Shown: positions 1-13,400 of the stretch, one piece after another
How positions within the stretch are numbered: position 1 is the first letter of the stretch
How the letters are laid out: every line of letters starts with the position of its first letter
Assembly: GCF_034702125.1 (NCBI RefSeq)
Contig: NC_085866.1
Span: 13,711,564 to 13,775,563, forward strand
Reading direction: 5' to 3'
DNA: 64,000 nucleotides
DNA from: Engraulis encrasicolus
Lineage: Eukaryota; Chordata; Actinopteri; Clupeiformes; Engraulidae
The notes under the pieces: model-generated
Told to the model about the DNA's origin: nothing
The model's database searches: none
Seen by the model: only the letters and a program-made list of their open reading frames with translations
Made by a program: the position numbers and the translations under genes

Positions 1-117
1 GCTTAAAAAAGACATTTTCAGACTTTGTAATCTGCTGCGTGCAGTGCTTAACATCAGTAAAAGTGCATATGTAACCAATTAAGTCCTATATGATGAGGGA
101 ATACCAAGGGAGAGCGA

Positions 118-351
118 GAAGATTGCTCTAAGGAGAATGAGACTTGCAGGACATTGCCAAAGGCACTCAGAACTGCCCGCCAGCAAACTGGTGCTATGGG
201 AACCATCACGTCGGTGCCGGTTAAGAAGACGTCATATATGGATATACTCAAGAAGGATGCAGGAGCCCAGAGTACCAGCAAAATGAAAAGATGTATGGAG
301 AATCGGGATGACTGGAAGCAACAACGGAAGGCTCGTCTGAGGACGACCTAG
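118..351 (+). mobile_element. Degraded non-LTR retrotransposon 3' ORF end
   Basis: Two overlapping frames give LRRMRLAGHCQRHSELPASK and then DILKKDAGAQSTSKM...NRDDWKQQRKARLRTT plus a stop. This is the C-terminal end typical of non-LTR reverse-transcriptase ORFs in fish and invertebrates (LAGHC...LLWEP...NRDDW...RLRTT). The frame change near 225 shows it is dead. It lies in the sephs2 region where the missing last exon would be sought. Confidence 0.65.
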
Positions 352-1366
352 AGAATCTACATACTGGTAAATTGTGTGGCAGCAAAAGCCCTACATGCAA
401 CAAATGTCCTCAAGTGCTCTGTTAGCTGGGGTCACGTTGAGCTTCATCCAGCATGCCAACTCTTTTGAATTCATGCACCTTTCCCCCTCTGCTCAGAGAC
501 CAGAGTGGAGTGTGGAGTGTGGGTGTGTGGGATATGCTTTGCGTTGCCCTTCATCAATCAATGACAATACAGCATGCCCATTAAAAATCACTCACTTTTA
601 AGGGAAATTCACTAATTTCCTTGCGTCCCTTGAGGCTACGCTTTATTGAGTTTTGATGTCGAGTGAGCGCTTTTGAAACTATTCAGCCGATCTCGAGATC
701 ACACAGTAGGCAGGATCATTTTGGCTATTATCTTAGAATGAATTGTTTGTTATTGAATTAATCTGTATTTAAACAAATTACACCGCACTCACGATTAAAA
801 GGTGCCAAAAAGAGAAAGAAATGTCTGCACACTAAAATCCTTTATTTCTTTTTAATAGCCAAGTTCTCGGTCTATGAACTTCCTCAGGGCTCAGTTGTTA
901 TTAAATTAAGAAATGCTAATCTGTTCATCATCAGCATGCTTCACCGCCTCATTCATATATATATATATATACAAACACACACACACACGTGTGTCTATAT
1001 ACACCTACATAGCGCAACGGTTTTGAACATTTTTGCAGTATACAATACATGCATTGTCATTTTGCCATGTCATTGTAGACCCGGTGACAGGTAATTAACC
1101 CCTGGTAAGGGGCTGCAGATGGGTTTGGGCTGGACGCATGATTTACATTTTTTCTTGGTCGTTTTATTATCCATTACAAAACTGAATGAGGAACATTTTG
1201 TTACTGAAGTAACTGGATTTGGCCTGGGCACAGTTGATATATATTTCATCCAAGGATTCAAGGATATTTATTTGTCATGTACATAGAGACACTTTCGTGT
1301 CACTTGTTTTGCACTGGCCATGCATTTCATTACAAGTGTGCAGAAGAAGGGAGAAGAAGAAATAAA

Positions 1367-1367
<1 letters not shown>
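352..1367. other. Non-coding stretch, sephs2 intron 7
   Basis: No exon-like frame was found. In particular there is no GGLLICLP-type sequence for the next sephs2 exon. There is a short AT/AC repeat at 955-985 and an A/T-rich tract at 740-800. At 1245-1320 a short piece resembles other fish retroposon tails (ATTCAAGG...TTTATTTGTCATGTACA). Confidence 0.5.

Positions 1368-1401
<34 letters not shown>
1368..1401. repeat. (GT)n microsatellite
   Basis: Seventeen GT units in sephs2 intron 7. A second, impure GT tract at 1551-1583 abuts the sephs2 donor at 1590. Confidence 0.9.
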
Positions 1402-1407
<6 letters not shown>

Positions 1408-1590
1408 AAGTAACATGTTTGCGTCACTCTTGTAACATGAAAAATAACCAACATGTCATACTGCAACAAGCAAAATAAAAAATGAATTGCCCTGTTATTC
1501 TTTGCAATTTTTGTGAATACAGTCTGCAATATGATTGTATGCATGTGTGCGTGCGTGCGCGTGTGTGCGTGTGTGTGTGTGTGGTCGCAC

Positions 1591-4500
1591 CTGAGGTCTC
1601 TGAGGAGGTGCCCTGCATCAGGCCGAAGAGGTTGCCGCAGGCCTTGCTGACGGCGGCCATCTTGGAAATGATGGGCAGGTTGTGGATGACGAAGGCCACC
1701 TCGTTGCGCTGCTGCTGTGCCAGGTTGCGTGCGTGGCCCAGGATGCCAAAGCCGGTGATGTCAGTGGCCGCGTGCGCATTGAACTTGTGCATGAGGGTCG
1801 CAGCTGCAAGGAGAGTGGATGGGAAAGGTGGGACTTCATTTCTATACTTGTAGTTGATAACTATAAATTGCGGTGTACGAATTATGATAACACAAAGCAG
1901 TTAATAGCACTTAATCAGAAGCACAAATAGTAGACGTGCAATATGCGCACACACACTAAAAGCAGAATTTACAGATTAAATGCAGCTAGTTACACCTAGC
2001 GCAAGTAAAGGTGGACATATTGGCCCTCATTTACCAAGCCATCATAGAAGCCAGTGCAGAAAGGAGCAGAGAACTCATCATACGACAGGCAATTTGAAAT
2101 GAGGTCAAGAATAAAGGCACCATTTCTTCTAGGGATGCACCGATACACATTTTTTCACTTCCGATCCGATACCGATATCTAAATTTGGATATCTGCCGAT
2201 ACCGATACTACTCCGATCCTATACCAAAACCACATATATGTATGGGTTTCAACTTGAGGTAGGCCCAAGTAGAAGTAAAAAAGTAACAACAAGTAAACAA
2301 GTAAAAAAGTAACAATCCCATCCTGAAAACTAATATGCAAGTGTTATGATTTCAAATTAACATTGGAAATGGCTCAATGTCAGTATCAGGAAAGTTTGGG
2401 AAAATTCCGATCCGATCCGATCTGTGAATCATGTTGATATCTGAACCCGATACCGATACACCGATACCGATATCCCATCCCTAATTTCTTCCAGCAGTGG
2501 CCAGTGACAGCTAGCCTGATGGAGAGTGCCATGTGCGCACTGTACAGTCTGGGGACGTCCCATGAGAGAATAGCAGTTTTGTCACAAAACAAAACACAAA
2601 ACAAATTTAGAAATGTCTTTTACTTAATCACTGCCATGATGCGTTTAACATTGAAGTCAATGGCAGGGGATTGCATGGGAGTTATGGAAGCCCAGATATC
2701 CTTGATGCTTTTTTGTCAGCTGTTCTTGTTTGTTGATCTGGTGACCCACGGTTCACTCTTCAAGATACCCTGTAGATTTCCATGCCACGTTTTGGTGATT
2801 TGGAGGTACGGACATTGTAACTGACCAGAAACAAAACCCTGTTGAAAATGAATGGGATTTTATTTCTGGTGTGTTAGAATGTTCATACCTTCAAAGCACC
2901 AAAACATGGCATGGAAATCTATTTTTGGAATAGTTGAAATGTGGGTCATGAATCTATAATCTATGAAAGTTTAACATTATTGATGGAATTATGGAAATAA
3001 ATCAATTTTCACGATATTCTAATTATATGACCTGCACCTGTACAGAATAGGTGGATCTTCTCCATTTCTGCCATTTTGAATTAGCCGTCAGACATCTTTG
3101 GCCGCGAAGTTACTGTACTTTGGTCAGACCAGCAAATATTACTTTATTACTTAGGATGTATTCATGAAAAGATCAAATTTGTGAATGGGCAGCATTTTGA
3201 AAATAAACCACTAAAATGACATACTGAACCTTTAATAAAGAGCAAAAACAACAAAGTAGGTACTTCACTTTGTGATCTTAAGTCGAGTGTGGAAATAAAT
3301 AACCCCTTTGTATGCAGGAAAGTGCACCTGTGCGGTTGAGCATGGCCATGTTCAACATGGCTTCCTGGTACGCCTGTTCCACTTCTTCCTTAGAGATGAC
3401 CAGTTTGATCTTGTTCCATCTATCCGGCTGTAGAAACAATATGATACATGATTTAAAAAAAAAAAAAAAAAGTTCTTTTGAGCTGCAGTTTGTTTGAGGA
3501 TTTATTTGAAGATTTCACACAGAATATGCATTTGAAATGGCACGTTTATGTCAGAAAGATATGCGATGTGAAGATAAAGATATTGCACTGATGCAGAGCC
3601 CTTGCATTGACCTCACAAAACCAATTTTGAACGCCTTTGAAAAGCCATAATCAAAGCCGGTCCAACCGTGTATAGTGGAAATGTCTGACATACACAGCTG
3701 AGGCAATCTCCATCTTTTACAAGCACTGCTCCCAACAAAAGAATGCAATCTTTTCCAATGTCATTACAAAAATTTCCATTTTCCAAAAATAGGAAAGTAG
3801 AGCAAGGCAAAATGCATCTTTGCAGGGGCAATCTACTGGCTTTGTGTAATGACTATAAACAGAGACTTAAAATAAAACCCATATAGACACATATCATTTA
3901 ACCATATAGGTTTTCAGTTAGTACGTTTTTGTTTGGTAAGGTTTTGTCAAAAGTGGAACATAAAATGCTGCCAACCCAAAACCAAGAATGCGTATTGTAG
4001 TGGTCAGTCAATAATATAACGTCATCTTACCAGGTCGAGCCACTGATGGGCGTTGACTGCCACCTGTGTGCCAAGAGGTTTGGTGAGGACTAGCACATCC
4101 CCTGGTACCGCACTGTCTGGCCTGCGGAGAGGAGCGGAGAGAAGAGGAGCGGAGGAGAGTACATTAACACATGGCCATCTCATTCCAACAGAACTGCAGT
4201 GACATTTTCATGAATTATTACCCGTGAGGGAGTTTGGTAGATACGCTAGGACACTTCCTTGTAGCTAAAAAAAAAAATGAATATGAGGCTACGAGTACTC
4301 ATCACCCTCTGGCTACGGGGAGACAAGGTCCTCACGGTGATGATGGCTTTAACAATGTGGGCATGCAAATTAGCACATAGTGCTCCAGGCTAACTGTACA
4401 GGAGCCATGATGACTACACAAAAGCCGTCACAGTGCGGTGCGCGTGAGAGTTTGAAATGCAGGAGGGCAAACGTGCAGCCGATAGGCAGACATGATTGAC

Positions 4501-7481
4501 AGACAGGAGATGCTCGGTTGCTCACATGATGAAGTCGTTGGGCTGGCACACCACGGTGGCCACGCCCCCGATGATGATCCAGGGGTTGATGACGGTCTGG
4601 CCACCCGTCACGGAAGTCCCGCCCTCCTCCGCCGCGTCACGGAAGCCCTTTATCATCAGCGGCATCACCGCATCCCTCTCCTGGACACACGCGACAGGAA
4701 GTCACAAACAGGAAACAGTATGTGGAGCGGGAAAAAACACAACAGGAAATTCTCAAAGTGATCTAGCTTTGCAGGCTTGTTTGTTGGGATTCCACAGTTT
4801 ACATTCCATATACCGAACTGTATACAACACATGCCAGTTCAGATTGACACAGTATTGTTGCTGATAACATTCTGAACAGGTGATGGAATGTTTTGCTGAG
4901 TGACAGCAAGTTCCAGAATGTTCCATAAATCAAGGATTTCCAATGCACTTTTGGAATATAATAAATTCAGTAGAAATGACAGTGAAGACAACAACACTGA
5001 GTAAGTAAACATCATTCTGATAAAGTAGACATCTTCTCCCCAAGGCGATCTACTGTATATAATCAAACAATTTCTCCATTTTGACAGATTTTCAACGATC
5101 TTCTACTCGATTTCACGATTGACCAGTTAAGATCATCATATCGCACACCCCTCGTGTGTAATAATGACAATATTTCAAGATAAGTCAAATAGCTAATGGA
5201 GTGAACAGATTGGCATTTTATAATGTAATAAAAGAGCTGTATTTTTAGGACCATGCAAACTCTGATGATGACTAAACACTAGTCACTCATCCACAGTCAT
5301 AGGGTGCCTGTAACAGTCACAGGAACCTGCAACATGACAAGGAGTGAACAGAGATTTTCTAAGCTATGAGAAAGGCATCTCTCATTGGCTCCCTTATAGC
5401 CCCGTTGGCGAACGCAGCAAAGTAAAAGATGAATGGGAGCCTATTGGGCTAAATGGCTCAGCAGGGATTTGTGACGGTTCTGTTCTCTGGTTTGTAAAGA
5501 TGTGTGCACATTCTGTACCTTATCATGGAAGTTGTATTAGAAGTGAAGTTAAAGGTTCCTGACATGGCTTTGTTCTCCCAAAGACGTGTTAGTTTTGTCC
5601 TGCAACACGCTAGCATTCGGCTAATACCTGCTGGCTGAGGAATCTCTGCGACTATTCACGACCAGAGCTGATGAGAGACGTACTCTGACTGATCCTAGCA
5701 GAGACATCTACGGTCACACACCTCAAAACCCCCCACCACCGTCCAACGTGTTAATTGAAGGTGCCCAAATTCTTAAGGATGAGCGCAGTCATTTCCTTTA
5801 CCCCATGTACACATGCCGCTTTTCCACCACCTTAAATGCAATAAATAACAGGTGTCCGCAACAATCCTAACATAACTTTAAACACATCGACATCTGAAGT
5901 CAGACTTAAAACTACAAAACAAATGGCGTAGTGCCGTAAAGTCGATTGTCACGTGTTATGTCATTGCTATAGTTGAAATAAGCAAATGCTTTCACTTACT
6001 CATATCTATCGAACGCGACTTCATTGTTTCCAGGGAAAAAATCACACGGGCAGATAGTTCTATGAGAAGCGTACAGCCCCATTGGCACCCATTCATTATT
6101 TACTTGGCTGCGATAACATAGCTGCAGTGCCACTCCTGGCCACCAGCTAGTGGTCGTTCTTGTACAATATTCCATTTTCTTTGGAGTGAAAGAAAGTAAC
6201 AAGAGGAGAAATGATCAGCAGGCAATAGGTGTGAAAGGTGAGAGGTTAAAAGGTGGTCACCTTGTCATTCATCTTCTGGCTGACGCTGAGGAGCATCAGC
6301 ATGTTGTCACATTCGGTGATGCCCATGGCATAGAGGTCACTGAGCACGTTAGCACACGCGATGCGCCCCTACAACACACATTCAAGATTCAAGATTCAAT
6401 TCAAGAGTTTATCGTCATTGTCAAAAAAAAAGGCAACGAAATTGTGTTTGGGGTACAATACTTAGTAGCAGCAGGTTTTTAATTAAAGTGAATGAGAGGT
6501 AAAAGTGACACCAGTGCTTGACCCCCCCCCTACATCCCACTTTAAGTGCAACAAAGATTATTAAGTGCACAATGCTTGATAATCTTTGTTGTTGTACTTT
6601 AAGGGTGATGGAGGGGGGCTGCGGGGGTCTAAGGACCCAAAACTCATTTATAGAAGTTCATTTACAATTCGCTAACTCACTTTTACACTGCATCTGTTGA
6701 ATATGGCACTGCAGTGTTTCAGTACAGGTAATGGCAAAGGACGCGCTCAACTTCTTGGAAAAACGAAAGTCTTTGGGTGCGCGATAAAATGTATCAACTT
6801 AAGGAAGAAAAATCTGCACTCACAAACTGTGTCTCATTATTTATTTATTACCATGTTTGGACATGGTGGTAATATAAATAAATAATGAGACGCAGTTTGT
6901 GAGTGCGGATTTTTCTTCCTTAAGTCAGTACAGGTAATTAAATTGTGACATGGTGCATATTAATCTGAATAGTAATTCTACGTCGCCTTTGCTACCAAAT
7001 ATTCCACACTGCATCACATGTCATGAATGAGCCTAAACACACAACTGAACATGTATGCACATAACATACCAGCAGCCAACAAGTAAAACTAAGCCACAAC
7101 GTAAGGAGATAGAAATGGGGTACTGGCAGTTGCAGTTTGATTACAGGAGAGGGGAGGGGAGAGCTACTAACAGTGTGCCACCCCACCACTCACACATGAG
7201 CAGACATCTGGCTCGAGACTAATTGGAAAACCGGAATTTTCCACTGAGAGTGTGCCAGTGTGTACGTGTTTGTGAGGTTTGTGTAAAATGGAGTGAATAA
7301 GAGAACAAATAAAAAAGGTAAACGGCGTAAAGGGCAAGGAGTGGGGAAAACAAAGCATGTTAAAGAGTAGGTGTAGCATAAGAAAAAAATGTAGAGATGT
7401 TAATCACCCTTACAGTAAGTCTGATAGTAGTCATAGTTAAGTTTATACCTTTTGCTGAGTGACAGAAACAAGCTACACATT

Positions 7482-7565
<84 letters not shown>

Positions 7566-9180
7566 GTCATTCTTTTATTACTGACTATTTCTCTGTAGTG
7601 TGCCTTGATGTTGATAGCTACATGGCAATAAAGGCAGTGTGATGTGTTGGTGTACAGAAAACTCTTACTGACTACCATGATTACCAGTCCCTTTAGCAAT
7701 CAAGAGAAATCCACAGGTAGAACATGTGTGGGATGTTCACACAGTCACTAAGCTAAACACATGAATTTTCATTTTTATTCGACGCATCATGCATTCACTG
7801 TACAACCACCAAAGAGCGACCAGGTGGAGAAAAGAAGAATAGACCAACATTATTTAGCGTTCAAGAGAATGTACCAATTCGGGCAAAAACAACAACATTT
7901 GTGTTGTTAACAAGCCAAGTCAGATGAAAGGTCACTGATACAATGTACTATTGCACAACAACACCACAACAAGGGGGTGAGCAGAGAGTGGGGAGAAACA
8001 GCACAGACCATCATGTAAGGATCCTCCACCAAGGGGTAAAAGAAGTCGGTGGTCTGGACCAGGGACAGGCCCCCGTGCCTCAGGGGGATGACACAGGAGT
8101 CCAGGCCGATACCTGCAGTCAAACATATCAAGCACTTTATCAGGAGGAACACAGCACAGCACTAAACACTCACAGTACAAGACTCAACAACAAATCACAA
8201 GACTGTCACAGGATGCGCAGATCTGGGCCATTTACTATTAATACTACTTCCTGTATGATAGGTAAATTGGACAAGAGCATTACATTTGTGACAAGCACAA
8301 CGCTCATGTTGCATTTTATGGAACAAGAACTATTGAGGTCATAGTCAGAGTATCTAGCCAAGCCAGACCCAAGTGGTGCATGCTCAAGCCATTATTCTGT
8401 ATGAGGCAACTTTACACACAACACTGAACACAGTGGGCCATCTGGCTTGCTACATTTTGTATTGCGTCCATGCAATAAACACTGGGGACAGATCAGCATT
8501 AATTAACCCAGGGTGGAGTGGACTGGACTGGATTACAGAGGTCAAAGTATGATTCAAGGGTCATGGGCTCGGATCAAACATGTGCAAGATTGTGTAGAGT
8601 ACAATAGCTGGGCAGCTAGCAAGCGTCCTCATATTAATTCCAGAAATATTCAATGCGGCCATACATTAGCCATGCATGCATACAGTTGCATGAATACTGC
8701 CCACTGCACTACTATAAACTTGTAAAGAAGGTTGAGTTGGTCATGCAGTTACAAGGGATTACTTTTGTGACACATTTGCAGCCCGTAACGGATTGCAAGT
8801 CATTCAGTGCACAACGTGAACTGTTGACAGAAGCCAAAGCGGGAGCAGTATGGTTGGACGGAGTCCCATGCCTTACCTAATCGGGGTGCGAGATGACCGA
8901 ATTCAGACGCCTCATCACCCGCACCTGCCGCGGGGACGCCGTCCTCTCCGGTCGCTGCATCTGGCCGACCAGGTTCAAGTCCCTCCAGGAGTTTGAGCAG
9001 AGTCTCCTGGGGGACTTTACAACCTCATCCCTTCAGGTCGGAGAAGGCCGTTAGCCGAAAGCTGCGGTCTAGGCCATGGTCCTCCGGTTTGAAGGCTTGA
9101 TACCCGGGAGGAAGAAAAGCAGCCAACCCGCACGTGTCGGCACCATCGTCCGGCGGGGTTGGAGGCGCAGAACCAGACAT
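1591..9180 (-). CDS. sephs2: Selenide, water dikinase 2 (selenophosphate synthetase 2), selenoprotein, 3' end off window
   Basis: Makes selenophosphate from selenide and ATP, the selenium donor for selenocysteine-tRNA synthesis; cytosolic. Exons, each with AG/GT borders and consistent phase: 9180-8877, 8112-8009, 6368-6261, 4680-4526, 4121-4031, 3427-3328, 1803-1591; 358 codons plus one base. The ATG at 9180 opens the only frame running into the conserved core. Residue 52 is an in-frame TGA in G-U-G-C-K, followed by the lysine (K55) conserved in SelD enzymes. Recognisable blocks are [58 protein letters not shown] and [18 protein letters not shown]. The wording [12 protein letters not shown] and LSVSQKM matches SEPHS2 rather than SEPHS1. 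The next exon, expected to begin GGLLICLP, is not found at 1-1590, so about 80-90 C-terminal residues and the 3'UTR lie to the left. Human SEPHS2 is an intronless retrocopy; this intron-bearing gene is the older form. The last donor here runs straight into a CA repeat. Confidence 0.95.
2130..2483. mobile_element. hAT-type MITE with 8-bp target duplication
   Basis: 354 bp with ends TAGGGATGC and CATCCCTA. The interior is rich in CGATACCGATA-like repeats. A perfect 8-bp duplication ATTTCTTC flanks it at 2122-2129 and 2484-2491, which is the hAT hallmark. Too short to encode a transposase. Confidence 0.88.
4681..6260 (-). other. sephs2 intron 3, no feature recognised
   Basis: This 1.6-kb intron separates the exons ending at 6261 and starting at 4680. 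No coding similarity was seen. Segments at 5375-5460 and 6075-6140 share loose words (ATTGGCTCCC/ATTGGCACCC, GAATGGG) in opposite orientation and may be ends of one decayed element. Confidence 0.4.
6371..6480 (+). repeat. Retroposon tail-like repeat
   Basis: TTCAAGATTCAAGATTCAA followed by TTTATCGTCATTGTCA and AACGAAATT resembles the 3' ends of fish non-LTR elements. It begins directly at the sephs2 acceptor, so it sits at the extreme 3' end of that intron. Confidence 0.45.
6797..6925. repeat. 129-bp near-perfect palindrome (fold-back MITE)
   Basis: The left arm starts ACTTAAGGAAGAAAAATCTG and the right arm ends with its complement; arms are about 60 bp with few mismatches around a short loop near 6862. 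Found in a sephs2 intron. Confidence 0.85.
7480..7560. repeat. AT/AC compound microsatellite
   Basis: (AT)n, (AC)n, (ATAC)n and (AT)n blocks in series within a sephs2 intron. Confidence 0.9.
9025..9027 (-). other. sephs2: In-frame TGA read as selenocysteine (Sec52) of sephs2
   Basis: The codon sits between GGA and GGTTGTAAA, giving G-U-G-C-K. This is the position of the catalytic Cys in E. coli SelD and Thr in SEPHS1. Coding similarity continues on both sides of the TGA ([13 protein letters not shown] before, [16 protein letters not shown] after), so it is neither a true stop nor a pseudogene break. Recoding needs a SECIS hairpin in the 3'UTR, which lies beyond the left edge. Confidence 0.93.
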
Positions 9181-10109
9181 TCTGTTATTGCACGCGGGTG
9201 TTCATTCAATTTCCTACCTGCTGCACAGGACTGTGCGAAAATGCACTAAATGCGGTTTCCGCGCACTTCTTGAGAATGAGACAATTGTTTGATGGCTAAC
9301 TAGCTAATAGGGTATGCTTCCTTGCCCTGGGGTGGCGCGTCATTGTTAGGAACATACCATTATAGTTGTAGGGGGGGTGTACTACTTTAGCAGTCATGTA
9401 ATGTCAGCTTTTATACAAACAATAAATCCATAAAAAGTGTTTGCGTCAACCTTATAGTAATACCGTGCAACACTACGATCTTTAGTTATTCTGTTTTTAA
9501 TCCCAGCTAATTCAAGTCATAGTGGCCAACATTTTTGAGTGATTCTACCCCCCCCCCAATCCCTGTACTCTCAAGTGCAAGAGTCTACTCAAACATGGCC
9601 ATGGTCAGCCTCAACCATTCAACCGATTGGCGATTGGACTTTCATCCTTGACCTGCATCATTGTTGTTCATTTTTACCATCTCTAGCAAGTCCCCCAATT
9701 AAAATGTGAAGGTAGAGGCTCGCTTGACGTTTAGCATCATCCTAATACTATGGCCTAAGCAGCAAATAAGTAAGTGATGGTTTTAATGTGTGCTGGTAGT
9801 TTAGTTCATGATTTATTTTATTTTTTTATCAAGTTATGCGAGTAGTAGTCTGTATGGTAGACAATCATGATGTATTGAAACACTGTTTCAAGGGGAAACA
9901 AGTAAAAAAAACAAACAATAAAATTATTTATATATAAAGAGATTTATTACGTTCAACTTTTGAGTGACATTTACTGACAACACATATCGTGAAAAGTTCC
10001 TTTCATTGTAAAGTTCCTTACAGTCAGTGCAGTTACCATTGTTTTATGTCAAACCGTGGCATGATTTTTATTGATAACCACTCACTTCCTTAAGGAAGAA
10101 TTAACCATT
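9181..10109 (-). promoter_or_regulatory. Upstream flank and probable promoter of sephs2
   Basis: This 930-bp stretch separates the sephs2 start codon from the end of ssr4. The 5'UTR and promoter of sephs2 must lie in it or within it as an exon. I see no clear TATA box at a fixed distance. The part nearest the ATG is more GC-rich than the rest. An A/T-rich segment follows towards 9800-9950. No open frame here looks coding. Confidence 0.4.
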
Positions 10110-10115
10110 TTTATT
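10110..10115 (-). terminator. Candidate poly(A) signal of ssr4
   Basis: AATAAA on the minus strand, about 320 bases after the ssr4 stop codon and the first hexamer of this type that I see downstream. The implied 3'UTR holds a GT/CA repeat at 10145-10192. Use of this site is inferred. Confidence 0.5.
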
Positions 10116-10433
10116 TGTACAAAACATTGCACAAATTAGAGTGAATGTGTGTGCGTGTCGGTGTGTGTGTGTGTCTGTGTGTGTGTGTGTGTTTCATGAA
10201 TGGCCCCAGTTCATGGACCTCGATGTCCACCAGATGTGACAACAACAGCTGTTGACAGGCACAAATGCTTTTGACAGGACTCCCCACTGCTGAACAAGTG
10301 TGGTGGGCATATTCAGTCTTAGCAGGAATGCCATTGCAAAAACACCATCTTGGCCAACAGACAGAGGGAAGCAAGGACTGGTGTTGAGCTCCGCTGCTGC
10401 TGTGGTGGTGGTGCCATGAGGATTAGAGGCGCT

Positions 10434-13400
10434 TTAGGCCTGGATGGATCCCTTGGTGCTGTAGGCCAGATAGTAGACCACAATGCCGATGACGGCGGCC
10501 AGGACCTCCGTGGACACCCAGGGGCCGTTCCATGCACCCTGGAAGGAGGAGGGAGAGGGGATGGGGGAGGAAGACGGGCAACAAGGTTAGGGTCTGTGGC
10601 TACAGGTAATGCTGAGGTTGAATAGCACTGAAAAAGTTGGTTTTCGTCCAAGAATTAGACGCAATCTTATTATTCAAATAGAAGCATTTCCCTGGCTTTT
10701 CCACCATTTCATTCTTTTTTTCTTTTTTTTTGTAAGTATTTTTTGGGACTTTTCTGCCTCTATTATTACAGGACAGTGTGAGAGTAGACAGGAAATGACC
10801 GGGAGAGAGAAATGACCCCAGCCGGATTCGAACCGGGGTCCCCGTGGGCAATGTATGCTCAAATGTGTGCGCCACAGTGCCCCCTCCAGTTCATTCTGAC
10901 TTGCCACACTTCCCCATGTGACACGTTTTATTTAATTGGTGCAGAGAATTGCCTTGATTCTTTACACCAAATCTCATTACACAGCCTCACTCCTTTCCCA
11001 TTACGTCCCTCTTTCCTTTGAGCACCAGAATAGTTGAGAAAAACACATCTCAGAAATGTTCCAAAGATAAAATGTTATTTTATGTGTACAATCTACACAC
11101 TGATGGCCAACTGGCAGAGGATTGTGTTTATCCACTGCCAAGGCGACCATTTCCAAAATTATGTTTTGTTGAACACAGATAATGGAAATGGCGATCAATG
11201 AGCATTTTGCTTTTTAAAATGTCAATGAAAACAAATGGAAAATGTTAGAACACTCAATTACCAATAAAAAAAAATAAAAATAAAAAAAAAGTAGAGGGCT
11301 GGAGGGCTGCGGTGTTCAAGTGGTAAAACTGGTGGTGGTTCGAAGGTGCTCTTTGGCCAAGACGTAGAAAATATCAAAAAAAGGCAGGACGCCAAGGCAC
11401 TCTTCTTAGATAAAACTGCTTTATTATAAAGGCTAGTTCATGTTTGAACTTAAATAATTAAAAATACTGCCACTGCCAACATGTTTCGGCCCGCTACAGG
11501 GCCTTCATCAGGGCACAAGGTGAATCAAGCAGTGTCGCACAAAAGAATGCAACATGAACTAGCCTTTATAATAAAGCGGTTTTATCTAAGAAGAGTTCCT
11601 TGGCGTCTTGCCTTTTTTTTTACTCATTTACCAATGTTATTCTGGGAAATATCCAGAAGTAAATAATCTAACAGAAGAGCCTGGAGTTCCTTAACTAATC
11701 GATAACTGCAGGTATATCCATTCGCAGGTTTACCGCTTCCTGAAGGTTAACTAAGCCTGGTTTATCACTTAAAGGGGCTCTGTGTAGGATTAAAAGTTTA
11801 ATCAATCACTGTCCCGAGTCAGCCGATGCTTATTTGAGTCATTAGTGAGCGAACGATGACTCTCGCGACCACTTTGACTGTCCGTCCGTCCTACACTACG
11901 TAATCCTACACTCTGCCCCTTTAACCATGTTCTTAGTATCCCCCCAAGGCTTCAATTTCCACAAACACAAGGGGCCTTGTTGAATGTAGTTACTCCTCTG
12001 TCAATCAGAACTATGAATGGGGTGAAAAAATGCCCACCATGATCCAACATACAAAAGTGCACAGTAACAGAGGCATACTCACTCTGTGGTCAACATTGAC
12101 AGAGAACAGGGGCTTGATGTCGGCAACATCTTCATTGTTCCTCTGAGCCTACAATCAACACAGACACACAAATACTGGTAAACAACTTCACCACTTACTT
12201 ACGCACGTGCACATCGTACAGCTGGATGCTTCTTAACACACTTGGTTCTAGTTATGCTGCTATATACAACATGTACAATAAACTCTACTGTACTATGTCT
12301 CCAACCTCTTCTTCTTGCATTCCTATTTGCAAACTAATCCACATTTTGCTACCCTGTACTGATGCATATTTAAAGACAGCAATGTTGTATGAAGTCTGAT
12401 CTAACGAGGGAAACAATTCCTTATGGAATACCGGTGACTTGAGAAAGCACTCCTATACTAACATGCCACCGTACCTTGCGCAGGGCACTGTAGGACTCCT
12501 CATCGAAGAATTTCACCTGGTAGGTGCCAGAGCTGGCCTGCTTGTGGGGCACACTCCAGGACACCTGCAATCACATCAACACAGAGTTTAGTTACAAGCA
12601 CAGTACAAACGGACTAAAACAAGAGAGGTAATAGCATTGAACATGAAATGTGGCTGACTGATCTCGGCTGCAGAATAATGATCTGCTGAAGGAGTAGTAG
12701 GAAAGCTACTATAGATTACTTTTTAGTGACATTCATTCTGTTTTCTGTCATATAGATAACACCGTATAAGGAAGTTCTCACCTGGTATTTGCCAACATCT
12801 TGTCCACGGGTGACAGGGAATTGCTTCCCATTGACGTCAGCATACAGGGCCACGCTCTAGGGGGACAAAAGACTGAGGGTGAGGATCATCAAGATCAAAT
12901 CTGGGTCACACATATCTCCATGTAAGATAGATGGGACAGTCCGTTGATATTACACCGAATTACCTGAACGCCATTGGCACAAGCCAGGCTCAGTTCCACG
13001 ATAAACACAGTCTCGGAAGAGATGACGGCATCCGTCGTGGTGTAGGTGGCAGGGGAGAAGACGGGGTCTGAACACGTCTCAGCTGTGGCGAGAACAGCAC
13101 AACAGATGGCACAAGTTGTAGGTTAATAGAGGTCCATTTGAAATGGAATTCGCCTTTGATAGTTGTAATACCTACTTTATCACACAGTTGACATTTGCGT
13201 TAGTTCAAATGACTGGTATTCTTTCATGATGCATAGCCTAGTTTACGTGGACAAATTGAACTGCATGTTGTGGTCCATCACAAGTAATGCACAATGTCTT
13301 CACAAATTGTTATAATGAAGCTTCAACATAATTTCGTAGTGGCCAATAACAGCGTTATGCCACGTTAATTTTAATTACCCAAGAGTGACAACATAGCCTA

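Noticed and set aside
1..1590. Search for the final sephs2 exon (GGLLICLPREQ...) and a SECIS element
   Set aside because: No frame on the minus strand resembles this block and no SECIS core could be placed with confidence. The exon is assumed to lie left of the window.
10806..10890. Possible tRNA gene on the minus strand with GGTTCGAATCC
   Set aside because: Only the B box is intact; the rest is the body and A-rich tail of a SINE.
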